The translations under genes were made by a program, and so were the position numbers. A stretch of 64,000 nucleotides of DNA. Origin: Arachis hypogaea. Lineage: Eukaryota > Streptophyta > Magnoliopsida > Fabales > Fabaceae. Below the pieces are notes generated by a model. That model was given only the letters and a program-made list of their open reading frames with translations. It was not told where the DNA came from and ran no database searches. The stretch spans positions 103,881,837 to 103,945,836 of the forward strand of contig NC_092038.1 in the NCBI RefSeq assembly GCF_003086295.3. The letters run 5' to 3'. Shown here piece after piece: positions 11,803-22,546 of the stretch. How positions within the stretch are numbered: the first letter of the stretch is position 1; each line of letters opens with the position of its first letter.

Positions 11803-12372
11803 AAAAAAAATTATTAATTTAATTCAATCTAAACCAAAAAACCAATAAAATATATACTAATATAGATTTAATTAGATTTTATTTTTGATAAATTTACTAA
11901 ATTTTAGATTAACTTATCAAAATTGATTTAGTCCAAATTAAGTCACATACTGCAATATAATATTATTATTTTATTGTCAAATTTAATATTTTATTTATAT
12001 TTAATTTATTATATATTTTTATTTATTTATTTATTATTATTTAAAAAATATTTTATGAATATAAAATAAATTTTATTTATTTATTTATTTATATTTTATT
12101 CATTATTTTTATTATTAAATAAACATATCCAATTTAAATGATAAAAATTTAAATAAAATTGAATTAATTAAAAGATAAAATAAAATTAATATAATTCAAA
12201 TTACAGTAAATTATATACTTTAAATTGAATTAACTTTTGTTGAAATCCATTTAAATCGTAGCTTAAACAAACTCACCTGAAAAAAGTGTTTGCACTTAAT
12301 TTTAACAGCAATGTCAACAAATATTATCCCACACAGTTATAATAATGATAAAAATTTGTATGCAACTTGTTA
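11803..12372. other. AT-rich spacer
   Basis: Very AT-rich (long runs of ATTTATTTATTT) between the inverted-repeat transposon and element K. No gene or repeat unit recognised. Confidence 0.5.
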
Positions 12373-12898
12373 TGTGGGTAACCTGAGACGAGTGGATTGA
12401 GCTTGAAGAATTGGCCTAAACATCAATAGAAAGGGGCCTCCGACTTGGTTTACGCTTGGAGCCGCCGTCCGAGTTGAGTGTATGAAAGAATGGGAGGTGG
12501 TACCTGCAAAGACACTCCGATGCCTAAGTTAGCAAAGGGGTAAGTAGATTTTTAGAGTATTGGAAGTTAGTTTTACTTGAGTATGTCAGTGTATTTAAAG
12601 TAGTGATCCAATAACCACGGTTGGAGTAGTTCCACTTCTGAAGGTGGATAAAATCTCCTTTATTTTAGGGTTGTTGAGATATTGCTTCTGCAAGTGGATG
12701 AGAGATTTTAGGGGGCAGTTACTTATTTGAATAAGTGCTATCTACCAACAAATCTCGAGCTCGACCTCTTTGGGGAGGGGCTTACGTAGAGCCTGACTTC
12801 TTTCGTAGAGGTCGGGTGAGTGGTGAAGGCCAACATTTGGTTGGGCCTTTTTTGCTTACTTGGGCTTGTACCATAATGTTTGGACCAGGGTATGAACA
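12373..12898 (-). repeat. 3' LTR of element K
   Basis: 526 bp. On the plus strand it runs TGTGGGTAACCTGAGACGAG ... CCAGGGTATGAACA, so on the element strand it starts TGTTCATACCC and ends GGTTACCCACA. It is colinear with 22022-22546, including GACACTCCGATGCCTAAGTT and the doublet TTCCACTTCTGAAGGTGGAT. Confidence 0.85.
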
Positions 12899-13557
12899 GT
12901 GCCCCTACTCGAGTCCGATCTCTTTGCTTATGAGTTGGATTCGAGTATTAATTTGAGCCTCGGGTTCGTTCAAGTCGGAATCCGACGTGATTTTAGTTTG
13001 AAATCGACGTGATTTCAAATTTCTCAACCGTCGTGTCTAATCAAACGTCGCACACGTGGGAGCAGTTACATTGGTAACGACGTGTTTCTTTAATGATTGC
13101 GTCGTTTTACCATTGTGTCCCTGGCATGTTATAAATACTTTCCCTCTTCTTTTCTTTGTTTTCTTTCGTCTTCTCTTCGATGTCTCTTACCTACACTCTC
13201 ACTCTTTCTCATTCAAAAAATCCTTTTGGTTTCTTCGTTCTTGGGTTCTTTGTTGCTTCTCCGCGACCACTTCTTTTTTATTCTACAGGAAAGGTTGGTT
13301 TTTCTTTCCTTTTTCTGTATATTTGTGTAGTACTTTCCTTATTTCTGTTCAATGCGCTTTGGAGATTTTCATGCTTTTACTACCCCTTAATTTTTAATGT
13401 GAGGCTTTAGGAATTTTTGCATGTTTATTAGATGTCGTTGCTGGGTCTTTTTCTTGTTTAGTTTTGGAAGAGACTTCCTTGTCTTTGGGGCCCTGTTTTT
13501 GATGATTTTATTTTTCTTTGTAGGTCTTATCGCTTTTCTACTTCTTTATCGGAAAAA
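12899..13557 (+). promoter_or_regulatory. Putative promoter and 5' leader of the antisense ORF in element K
   Basis: Just inside the 3' LTR, pointing into the element. A G-box core CACGTG (13053-13058) sits in a cluster of ACGTG/CGTCG motifs (about 12988-13110). TATAAATA follows at 13130-13137. The downstream leader is pyrimidine-rich. It has a plausible 5'-leader intron whose acceptor TTTGTAG lies about 34 bases before the ATG at 13558; the donor near 13290 is uncertain. Phe-rich frames here are artefacts of the T-rich leader. Confidence 0.5.
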
Positions 13558-15471
13558 ATGTCTTCCTGTATTCCTGAGACCTTTTTGAAATGGGTATATG
13601 ATTCAGTGCTCATTGAGAAACCTTTAGTAGACACCGACTTCATTACCGAACTTCGCACCCATCATAGGATTTGTAGTTTAGAGGCTGATGAGCCTAAGTA
13701 CAAGTTAGTGGCCCCGGGTTCTGAAGGCCGGGTTTGTTGCGGGAGGATTGCCGATTCTGACCCCCACTTTTTCTTTATGTATGATTGCCTTTTCACCCGT
13801 CTGGGGGTTTCTTTTCCTTTTTCTGAGTTTGAAATGGACGTTTTGTCCCACAGCCGAGTTGCTCCTACCCAACTTCACCCCAACTCTTGGGATTTTATGA
13901 GAATCTACCAATTTGTCAGTCAGGAGCTCGATTTTCCAATCTCTTTGAGAATCTTTTTCTACCTCTTCCATTTGACTAAGCCTTTTAGTGCTTCCAATAA
14001 ACAAAACAAATAGCAGTGGGTGTCTTTTCGAGCCATTCAACATTGGAAAGTTTTTTTTCCATCTTTGACGAATCCTTCCATGATTTTAAAAACTTTTTCT
14101 TCAAGGTCCAAGCTGTAGAGGTCCACCATCTTTTTTTTTAACTGAGAATAGTCAGCTCCGATTTTCTCTATACTGGTCAGAGGCCTCCCATGTTGAAAAA
14201 TATAGCTTGGATGATTTGAATGAGGTAAAGGAGGCCATTGTTGGATTTTTCCGAGAGGCTTGGAGGAGAACTCCCAACCTGGATACTAAAAAATTTCTTC
14301 TTGGCTCTCCGAGTTTTATCCAATCCGAGCTAGGTAGTTTTGTTTCTTTGTAGCTTATTTTTGACGAGTTCTGACCTATATCTTGCTTTCCTCAAATTAG
14401 TTTTTTATTTTTCTTTTCAAAAATGGTGAAAAGAGGGTCCAATGCTGCCTACCAAAAAGTTCAAGAGGCAAAAAGAAAGGCTCGTGCCCGAGCTATTGCT
14501 GCGAAGATCGGAGCTTCTGGCACTCCTCCTCCTCGAGATTCGGGTTTGGGGTCCTCCTCCTCTCGCCCTATCCTAGTAATTCCTATTCATACTTCTTCTC
14601 TTCCTCCTCCTGCTCCTGTCCTCCTCCCTCCCCCGCCGTTCAATACTCTGTTGAGCCTAAAAAAAAAAGAAACAAAAAACCTCAGAGACTGATTCTTTTA
14701 TTGCTGAGGAGGCCAACTTCGATGGTCCAAAGTTTGCAAGGAAGCACATCCTTTCGTCTAGTCAAATTTCTATGGATGATGCTTCCTTACGTAACCATCT
14801 TCAGATCCTTGCTTAGGGGAGAATTCGGACAGCTGGAGTCTATACGACCCTTCTTGATATGCTGGACAAGACTCCCTTGAGCTTTCTTCAAAAAACTAGA
14901 GGACCTTTAGGGGAGAATTGTTCAATATCAGGAGGAGGAAAAGAGGCTGCAGGAGGAGAACTCTTGGTTCAAAGAGGAGGTTGCTTGGTTCCAGGACAGG
15001 GAGAAAAAGCTAATGTCCCAATGTGCATTGGCTGAGGGGATGAAAGAGAAGGCAGAGCAAAATTATGCCAGGGTCTTTTCGGAGAACATTGACTTACAAA
15101 AGCAGCTGGAGCTAAATCGGGAGGCCTATTAGGACTTGGAGAATTTTATAGTAGAGAGCTCGGATAAGGCTTTTAGGGTGTTCAAGGAATAAGTCGAAGT
15201 TATCGCTCCTGGCTTAGACCTTTCCCCTCTCCATCCCGACAAGATCGTTATTGATAGAGCCATTGTCTCCCCTCCTTGCCCTGAAACAGACTCTGAGCTG
15301 AAGACTCGTGGTCAGCGCATTGTTGAGTCTCCTATTCGTGAGGAGCAATAGGAGGGATTCCTACCGAGTTCTTCTGAGATTCTGACTTCTGTCCTTGAAG
15401 AGACCTTTCCGACTCCTATAGCAGATCCGACTCCCATTCCCCTTGATGACTCCAATCTTCCATCCAAGTAA
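13558..15471 (+). pseudogene. Antisense ORF (aORF) of the Tat-type element, broken
   Basis: The start is the ATG after AAAAA at 13558. The N-terminal part (151 codons to 14013) has a stretch like LFTRLGVSFPFSEFEMDVL followed by LHPNSWDFMRIYQF, which resembles the 'putative gypsy type transposon' domain (Pfam Transposase_28, from memory). The frame then breaks: a stop at about 14011, a shift in the T-run near 14050, and further stops. Later parts remain readable: a basic stretch from 14423 (MVKRGSNAAYQKVQEAKRKA), a Pro/Ser-rich linker, a coiled coil at about 14920-15190 (EEEKRLQEENSWFKEE) and an acidic Pro-rich tail ending at 15469-15471. It lies opposite to gag-pol and is probably spliced; an intron around 14335-14420 is possible. 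Its role in the element is unknown. Confidence 0.65.
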
Positions 15472-16290
15472 TTTCAGCTATTTAGGGCCTGGCTTGTGGG
15501 TCCTTTTTGAACAATTATTTTTTATGCATTTGTTGGTGATCTTTGACATTTTGACCTTTACTTGGGTCATTAACAAAAAATTACTTTGTTTTATTGGTCC
15601 TTTTTGAATAAGGGCCTTTTAACAAAATATCTCGATTATGCATGCTTGTAGGTGTTTTGATGCTTTATCTCTTAAGGTTTTTTGCGAAAAATCCTTTGCT
15701 TTTTCATGTGAAAAATTTTCGTGATGTTGGCTGTTTTGTATTAAGTTTCGGCAATTACTGCCAAAAAACTCTTTTAAAGACTTGAGGGAGCCTTCGTTTC
15801 TATCCTTGAGGGGTTTTCTTATCTCTTTTGTATTTCTTACATATTCAATTTTTCCTTATCGAATTATTTTCGTAACTTAGGTTATTTTTGCGATGCATTT
15901 CGATTTGTATCGGATTTTCTAACTAGGGAGTCGCTTGTTCCCGAGTTATTATGATCGTCTTTTGTAACCTCTTTACACCGACTTGTACCTCATCGTTTTA
16001 TCCTACCGACCACCTAGGTCGGTCATGGGATTTTTACGTTTTTTCGAGCTTAAATCGGTGCGTTTCGTAGAGTAATAATGGTAATAAGGAAATTATAAAG
16101 AGATAGAGTAAAATCTTTATTGATTGATGAAGGTAGCCTTTATAAAAGTTAAATTAGCTACTAAGGGATTTTAGTACTATTAACTTTAGTCCCCACTTTG
16201 ATGCCTCGTTAAAACCCCCTTCAGAAAAACCCTATTTGGAAAAAACCATGAAGTTGGGAAAAAGAGTACATTAGGAAGTGGAGTTCGCTT
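15472..16290. other. Spacer between aORF and integrase in element K
   Basis: About 820 bp without a reading frame. T-rich on the plus strand, with short Thr/Phe-type codon runs that are not conserved. The ends of the two convergent genes (aORF on plus, pol on minus) meet here, so both 3' ends and their polyadenylation signals would be expected. Confidence 0.4.
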
Positions 16291-17546
16291 TTAGCTATAA
16301 TACCTCCTCATGTTGCAAGCATGCCATGATATGGGGAGCTCGGCTCCACTCAAGTCGGATACCTTGTAATACCCGTTTCTGAGGACTTCACTTATCTTAT
16401 ATGGCTCTTTCCAATTAGCAGCAAATTTTCCCTCACCCGACTTGTTAACACCGATATCATTCCTGATCAGGACCAAGTCGTCTGAGGCAAAGCTTCTTTG
16501 AATGACTTTCTTGTTATATCTGTTTGTCATCCTTTGCTTTAGCGCTACTTCCCTTATTTGGGCCTGTTCTCGGACTTTAGGGAGTAGTTCGAGCTCTTTT
16601 TTATGCACTCTGATATTTCCGACCTCATCATAAAATCTTACCATTGGACTTTGCTCGTTGATTTCGACCGGTATCATGGCTTCTATGCCATAAGCAAGTC
16701 GGAATGGTGTTTCTCCTGTGGTAGATTGAGGTGTAGTCCGATATGCTCATAATACTTGAGGGAGTTCTTCAGCCCAAGCCCCCTTTACATCTTGTAATCT
16801 TTTCTTTAATCTAGCCAGTATGACTTTGTTGGCTGCCTCAGCTTCCCCATTTGCTTGTGGGTGTTCAACTGAGGTGAACTGATGCTTGATCTTCATACTG
16901 GCTACCAAGTTTCTGAATATAGAGTCGATGAACTGGGTACCATTATCCGTGGTGATGGAATGGGAAATTCCATACCTGGTAATGATATTCTTGTAGAGGA
17001 ACTTCTGACTTCTCTGAGCCGTGATGGTGGCCAATGGTTCTGTTTCGATCCACTTCATGAAGTAGTCTACTCCCACTATAAGGTACTTTACTTGTCTAGG
17101 CGCTTGGGAAAAAGGTCCGAGTAGATCTAATCCCTATTTTGCAAAAGACCATGGAGAAGTTATGCTGATGAGTTACGCAGGGGGAGCGACATGGAATTTA
17201 GAATGCATTTGGCATGGTTGACACTTCTTTACAAACTCAGTGGCATCCTTCTGCAAGATCGGCCAATAGAACCTGGCTCAGACGACTTTCCTGGCCAATG
17301 ACCTTGCTCCAAGATGCTTCCCGCAGATACCATTGTGGACCTCCTCTAAAACATCTGTTGTCTTTGAGGTCGGGATGCATTTCAACAATGGTGTGGATAT
17401 TCCTCTTTTATAGAGGATATTTTTCACCAAGGTATAGTTTTGTGCCTCCCTCTGGATTTTCTTGGCCTCTTTTTCTCCTCGGCCAGGATGTCGAATTTTA
17501 TGTATTCGATTAGTGGGTTCATCCACCCGAGGTCCAAGGCGGAAAC
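16291..17546 (-). pseudogene. Integrase of element K
   Basis: Read on the minus strand, the zinc-binding part is around 17400-17290 (EEVHNGICGKHLGARSLA). The catalytic core follows with its three acidic residues visible: D in GVDYFMKWIE, D in TTDNGTQF and E in HPQANGEAEAANK (17076-16747). The C-terminal part (16677-16291) has VLIRND...GKFAANWKEPYKI and ends NMRRYYS. Stops separate the pieces (one near 16746 and others between 17076 and 17278), so no active enzyme is made. The upstream join to RNase H is cut by the MITE at 17547-18011. Confidence 0.8.
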
Positions 17547-18011
17547 TAAGGCGGTCAAACGGGCTAGCCCGGCCCATTTAGGCCCAGCCCGTTAAGTCCA
17601 TGGGTTAAATGGGCTAGCCTGTTTAAGTCCGCTTTATTCGCGGGCCAGAATTTTCTAGCTCGGACCGTTTATGGTCAGCTCGATGGGTTAAATGGGCCAG
17701 CCTGTTTATCATTTAATTTAATTTTTTAAAAAATATTTTGACAAAAAATATCATTTTTTAGGTCAAAGACTATTAAAAATAATATTTTTTTAGTTGATGG
17801 GTCGGGGTTTCGGGTCGGATCGGGAGAAATATCAGCTAAAAGTACTGCTTTTTTTGAAAAAATGTAAAAAAATAAACGGGCCACCCATTTAGCCCGCGGG
17901 CTAGCCCCTTTAACCCGAAACTTAAACGGGTTTAATTTTAGAGGCAAAGTCTGCCCATTTAAATCGGTAAACGGACTGGCCCAATGGGTTTAGCCCATTT
18001 TGATGGCCCTA
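17547..18011. mobile_element. hAT-type MITE, 465 bp, inside element K
   Basis: Left end TAAGGCGGTCAAACGGGCTA and right end, inverted, TAGGGCCATCAAAATGGGCT: imperfect terminal inverted repeats of the hAT type. The body is rich in repeated GGGCTAGCC/GGCCCATTTA words. The 8-bp flanks (17539-17546 GCGGAAAC; 18012-18019 CCAAAAAC) agree at five of eight places, as expected of an old 8-bp duplication. No coding sequence. Confidence 0.7.
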
Positions 18012-18080
18012 CCAAAAACCTCTATGACATTTTATTTGAGCTCTGTCTTCGTGACAAAAGGTTCTTGGATAGTTTCTGGA

Positions 18081-18869
18081 TCAGGCTTCTATTATTCCCC
18101 CTGGCTTGGTACTTGCTAACTTGGAGAGGGCATCTACTCTGCTGTTGAGATCTCGAGTTATATGTCTCACCTCAGTCTCCGAAAACTGCCTAAGATACTC
18201 CAAAGTTTTGTCTAAGTATATTTTCATGTTGGGATTTTTAGCCTGATATTTTCCATTGATTTGAGAAGTCACCACTTGAGAGTCACTGAAGACCACTACT
18301 TTGGTTGCACCGACCTCTTCTGCTAGCTTCAACCTAGCAATCAAGGCTTCATATTCCGCCTGATTATTGTAGGCCGAGAACTCAAATTTCAGGGGGACTT
18401 CTATTTGAGTTCCCTCTTGGTTGACAAGTATTATGCCTGCACCGCTTCCGATTTTGTTGGAAGAACCATCCACATACAATTCCCAAGTTGTGGAGGCCTC
18501 CTCTTGATCCTTTGCATATTCTACCACAAAACCGGTCAGGCATTGGGCTTTAATCGCCGTCCGAGTTTCATACCTTAAGTCAAACTCGGATAGTTTTATA
18601 GCCCATTGAACCATTCTGCCCGCAATGTCTGTTTTTTGAAGAATTTGCTACATGGGCTGGTTCGTTCGAACTTTTATTGTACGAGCTTGAAAATAAAGTC
18701 GTAGCCTTCGAGACGCCGCTATTAAGGCATACGCAAACTTCTTGAGTTTTTGGTACATTAACTCGGGGCCTTGTAGAACTTTCCTGGTAAAGTATACAAG
18801 ATGTTGCCCGACCTCGTCTTCCCATATTAGTGCTGATGCCACAGCCTTTTCGGCTACGGATAAATACAA
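18081..18869 (-). pseudogene. RNase H and second (Tat-specific) RNase H of element K
   Basis: The first RNase H is degraded (18869-18580: LYLSVAEKAVASALI, QHLVYFTRKVL, QGPELMYQKLKK), with stops near 18648. The second, 18614-18081, is better kept and has the acidic set of a type-I RNase H: D in ELYVDGSSN, E in NNQAEYEALI, D in VVFSDSQVV and D in SRVDALSKLA. Two RNase H domains in a row are a known trait of Tat/Ogre elements. The ORF ends at 18081; the linker to integrase is broken. Confidence 0.75.
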
Positions 18870-18888
18870 GACGAGTTCTTTCCTAACT

Positions 18889-19840
18889 TTATGTCGGGTC
18901 AGAATGGGAGGTTGGCTTAAAAACCTTTTGAACTCCTGAAAGGCTTCTTCGCACTCGGGAGTCCATTCGAATTGGCATCCTTTTCTTAGTAGAGAGAAAA
19001 GTGGTAAGAATCTCAGTGCTGATCCTGCCAGAAGCCTGGAGAGAGCTGCAAGTCAGCCGTTCAGCTGTTGGACCTCCCTTAAACAAGTCGGACTTTTCAT
19101 TTCCAGGACTGCTCTACACTTGTCGGGGTTAGCTTCAATTCCCCTTTGTGTTAGTATAAATCCTAAAAATTTTCCAGCCTCCACTGCAAGGGTGCACTTT
19201 GCCAGATTTAATCTCATTTCATGCGCCCCTATGGTGTTGAAGACTTGCAAAAGGTCGGTCAAGAGGTCGGCCTCATCCTTGGTTTTTATTAACGTCGTCT
19301 ATGTAAACCTCCATTAAATTCCCATGGTGAGGTGCAAGCACCTTGTTCATCAGCTTTTGGTATGTGGCTCCTGCATTCTTTAACCCAAAGGGCATGACCA
19401 CATAGCAATAATTTGCCCTAGGCGTGATGAAAGATGTTTTTTCTTTATCCAGTTTGTTCATCGGGATTTGATTATATCCCGAGTACGCATCCATGAATGA
19501 CAAGTATTGTTATCCCGAGCTGGAATCTACTAGGGTATCAATATTTGAAAGAGGATATGGATCTTTTGGACATGCCTTATTCAAGATGGTGTAATCGATG
19601 CACATCCTCCATTTGCCATTCTGTTTCTTGACTAGCACCACATTTGCCAGCCAAGCTGGATATTTGACCTCTCTGGTGAAGCCGGCTTCTAGGAGGGCTT
19701 GTATTTGTTTTTTGACCACTTGAGCTTGTTCAGGACTGAGCTTCCATCTTCTCTATTGTACAGGTCAGGATCCTGGGTATACTGATAGATTGTATGCCAT
19801 GAGCCCGAGATCTATTCTGGACATGTCGGAAGCTTTCTAG
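18889..19840 (-). pseudogene. Reverse transcriptase of element K
   Basis: The N-terminal part (about 19840-19510) has SPEQAQVVKKQIQALLEAGF, NVVLVKKQNGKWRMCIDYT and LNKACPKDPYPLSNIDTLVD. The palm follows (19503-19273): MDAYSGYNQIPM, VMPFGLKNAGATYQ and the catalytic box VYIDD. The thumb/connection part (19262-19053) has LNLAKCTLAVEAGKFLGFIL and IEANPDKCRAVLEM. Stops fall near 19510, 19270 and 19053, so the frame is broken although the catalytic aspartates remain. Confidence 0.8.
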
Positions 19841-20126
19841 GCAAAGAGGTTGGAATTCTATTGTAGGAGCCTTTTCAGTTTCTGCTTCAAGTCTTCTTTC
19901 AAATTGGCTTTTATGTTTGTATTTTTTCCATTCTCTTGCCCGATTTGCACTTGTTCATCCTTCCCTCCGGGTTGTGGTCATAATTCTTCTTTAGCTTGGA
20001 TTCCTCCGAGTTCAATGGTATTAACCTCCTTGCCTTTACCTCTTAAGTTTAGGCCTTCATTGTAGCATTTTCTCGCCAGCTTCTGATCTCCCATGATGGT
20101 TGCTATTTCCTCCAGTGTTGAAAATT

Positions 20127-20470
20127 TCATGCAAAGGTGGAGGTGGATACCACTGCTCCAAGTTGATTTAGGATCGTTCTACCTATTAAGGCATTGTAGG
20201 CCGAGCCCACATCAATGACTATGAAGTCGATGCTTAGAGTTTTGGATTTCATCCCCTTTCCAAAAGTTGTATGTAGGGGTATGAATTCCAGTGGTTTTAT
20301 CGGTGTGTCCCCCAATCCATAAAGGGTATTAGGGTATGCCCTTAACCCCTTTTCATCGAACCCCAACTTGTCAAATGCTGGTTTGAACGGGATGTCTGCC
20401 GAGCTCCCCTAATCCACCAGGGTTCTGTGTAGATGGACATTGGCGAGAATCATGGTAATTACCACCGAAT
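20127..20470 (-). pseudogene. Protease of element K, stop codon at the active site
   Basis: The minus-strand reading ILANVHLHRTLVD is followed by TAG (around 20409) and then GSSADI. The stop falls inside the block that normally links the conserved LVD to GSSADI in Tat proteases. Downstream (20366-20127) are PLEFIPLHTTFGKG, IDFIVIDVGSAYNALIGR and LNQLGAVVST, the second half of the fold. Inactive as read. Confidence 0.65.
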
Positions 20471-21978
20471 CGTCGTGTCCGGGAACAATACCCTTCTCAT
20501 CTTCTTTAGTGAAAGAGATGGTTGGGAGGTCAGGCAGTTCGCCCCCGACCTGGTAGACTTCTTTCAGATGTCTCTTACGAGATGACTTTGTGAGACCTCC
20601 TCCAGCAAACCCTCCAGAGATCATATGTATATGTTGCTCCAGGATCCGTGGTGGATCTCTCCGATCTTCTTCATCTCGCTTCCTTTTCCCATGAATGTCC
20701 GACCTTTCCATGAGATATCTATCAAGCCGGCCTTCTCGAGCCAGCTTTTCTATCACATTTTTTAAGTCGTAACAATCATTTGTCGAGTAACCATACAGTT
20801 TGTGGTATTCACAGTATTTGCTATGACTTCCCCCTTTCTTATTCTTGATGGGCCGAGGGGGAGATAGCTTTTCAGCATGATAAATTTTCCTGTAGATATT
20901 GACCAGAAAAACTCGCAGAGGAGTATAAGAGTGATATCTCATGGGCCTCTTAGACCTGACTTCTTCTTTTTTCTTGGGCTCCCTCTCCTTCTCTTTTGAT
21001 GGGTGAGAGTGCCCAGGTCGCCAGCTTGATTCTCATAACCTGGCATTTTCCTCCATGCTGATGTACTTTTCAACTTTCTTATACATCACTTCAAGAAATC
21101 GGATGTCTTTTGTACATGGACTGGGAGAACGGGCCTTTTCGAAGTCCGTTTACTAGATCCATAATCACTGCTTTTGTAGGCAGATCTTGAATTTCTAGGC
21201 ACGCCTTGTTGAACCTTTCCATGTAGTCTTTCAGGGGGTTCTCTGATCTCCTGTTTTACTCTCAGGAGACTCGGCGCGTGCTTGACTTTGTCCTTTTGAA
21301 TTGAAAATTGCATAAGAAACTTACGCAAGAGGTCGTCGAAACTGGTGACCGACCTTGGGGGGAGGCTATCAAACCACTTCATTGCCGCCTTTGTCAAAGT
21401 CGTTGGAAAGGCTTTACAGTGGGTAGCATCAGAGGCGTCGGCTAAGTACATCCGACTTTTGAAGTTGCTCAGGTGATGCTTTGGGTCAGTGGTCCCGCGT
21501 ATAGATCCATGTCAGGGCTTTTGAAGTTCCTTGGAACTTTTACCCTCATGATATCTTCACTAAACGGATCTTCTCCCCCCAATGGGGTATCTTCTCGGTC
21601 AGTGCGAGAGCCCCTTCCTCGGAGATTGGATTCCAATCTTAAGAGCTTTTCTTCAAGCTCCTTTCGCCGCTCGACCTCTCTCCTTAGGTTTCTCTCTACT
21701 TCTCATTGTCGCTCTAGTTCTTGCTCCAACTGCTCCAGCCGTCCTTGGTGGCCGTGCAGCAATCCCATGAGATCGGCAGCATGATGTTGTCCCTCTTTTC
21801 CCAGTTCGTGTACCTCTGAGGAGATTCCCCTTGGATCTTTCACACCTAAGGGACCTTCTCGATGCTGACCATCTGCTCCTTGCAGAGATATTATAGCTCT
21901 GTCATTGTTGACTGCATCTTGCTGTTCTTGCTTAGATTCTGATGTAGTGTGTTCGTCCTCGTTCTGGTCGTCCGCCAT
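20409..21978 (-). pseudogene. Gag of element K
   Basis: The likely start is MADDQNEDEHTT near 21978. A charged coiled-coil-like N-terminus follows (LEQLEQELERQ to about 21620), then the gag core (21451-21300: MYLADASDATHCKAF, AMKWFDSLPP, FDDLLRKFLMQFS). After a gap comes the nucleic-acid-binding region with a Cys/His cluster (YCEYHKLYGYSTNDCYDLK, about 20830-20770). Frames break near 21703, 21086 and 20942. The Cys/His cluster is the atypical type found in Tat gag, not CX2CX4HX4C. Confidence 0.75.
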
Positions 21979-22003
21979 TATAGGGTGATCTCTCAGGTCC
22001 TTA

Positions 22004-22015
22004 GCAATGGCGCCA
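22004..22015 (-). promoter_or_regulatory. Probable primer-binding site of element K
   Basis: On the minus strand TGGCGCCATTGC starts six or seven bases after the 5' LTR end, the same spacing as in element A. It matches the complement of the tRNA-Asp 3' end (TGGCGCCGTTGC) at 11 of 12 bases and then diverges. It could be a decayed tRNA-Asp site or a site for another tRNA. Confidence 0.5.
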
Positions 22016-22021
22016 ATGTTA

Positions 22022-22546
22022 CGTGTGTAACCTGAGACGAGCGGATTGGACTTGAGGAACTGGCCCAAACGTCAATGGAAAGGGGCCTCCAACTTGGTTT
22101 ACGCCTGGGAGCCGTCGTTTGAGTTGAGTGTATGAAAGAATTCGGGGCGGTACCTGCAAAGACACTCCGATGCCTAAGTTAGCAAAGGGGTAACCAGGTT
22201 TTTAGAGTATTGGAACATAGTTTTACCTAAGTATGTCAGTATATTTATAGCGGTGATCCAATAACCATCGTTGAAATAGTTCCACTTCTGAAGGTGGATA
22301 ACTGCCTTTTTATTTTAGGGTTGTTGAGATATTGCTTCTAGAAGTGGATGAGAGATTTTAAGAGGCAGTTACTTATTTAAATAAGTGTTATTTGCCAGCT
22401 TATCTCGAGTTTGGCCTCTTTAAAAAACGGCTTACGTAGAGTCCGACTTTTTCGTAGAGATCAGATGAGTAGTGAAAGTCAACTTTTAAGTTAGATTTTT
22501 TTATTTATTTGACCGGAACTATAATATTTAGACTAGGATATGAACA
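22022..22546 (-). repeat. 5' LTR of element K
   Basis: 525 bp, colinear with 12373-12898. The element-strand start TGTTCATATCC is at 22546. The inner end (plus strand CGTGTGTAACCTGAGACGAG) has lost the terminal A of the usual TG...CA. About one tenth of positions differ from the other LTR by eye. Confidence 0.85.

Larger units (their letters stand above)
12373..22546 (-). mobile_element. Element K: Tat-type Ty3/gypsy retrotransposon, about 10.2 kb, both LTRs
   Basis: The 3' LTR is 12373-12898 and the 5' LTR 22022-22546. Read on the minus strand the order is LTR, gag, protease, RT, RNase H, second RNase H, integrase, spacer, an ORF on the opposite strand, LTR. A second RNase H and an antisense ORF between integrase and 3' LTR are known marks of the Tat/Ogre branch. 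All coding parts carry stops or frameshifts. A 465-bp hAT-type MITE lies between integrase and RNase H. No 5-bp target duplication was found at the outer ends. The two LTRs differ visibly, so the insertion is old. Confidence 0.85.

Noticed and set aside
13056..13410. Overlapping Phe/Ser-rich frames
   Set aside because: T-rich leader sequence of the antisense gene; three overlapping frames with the same composition and no conserved motif.
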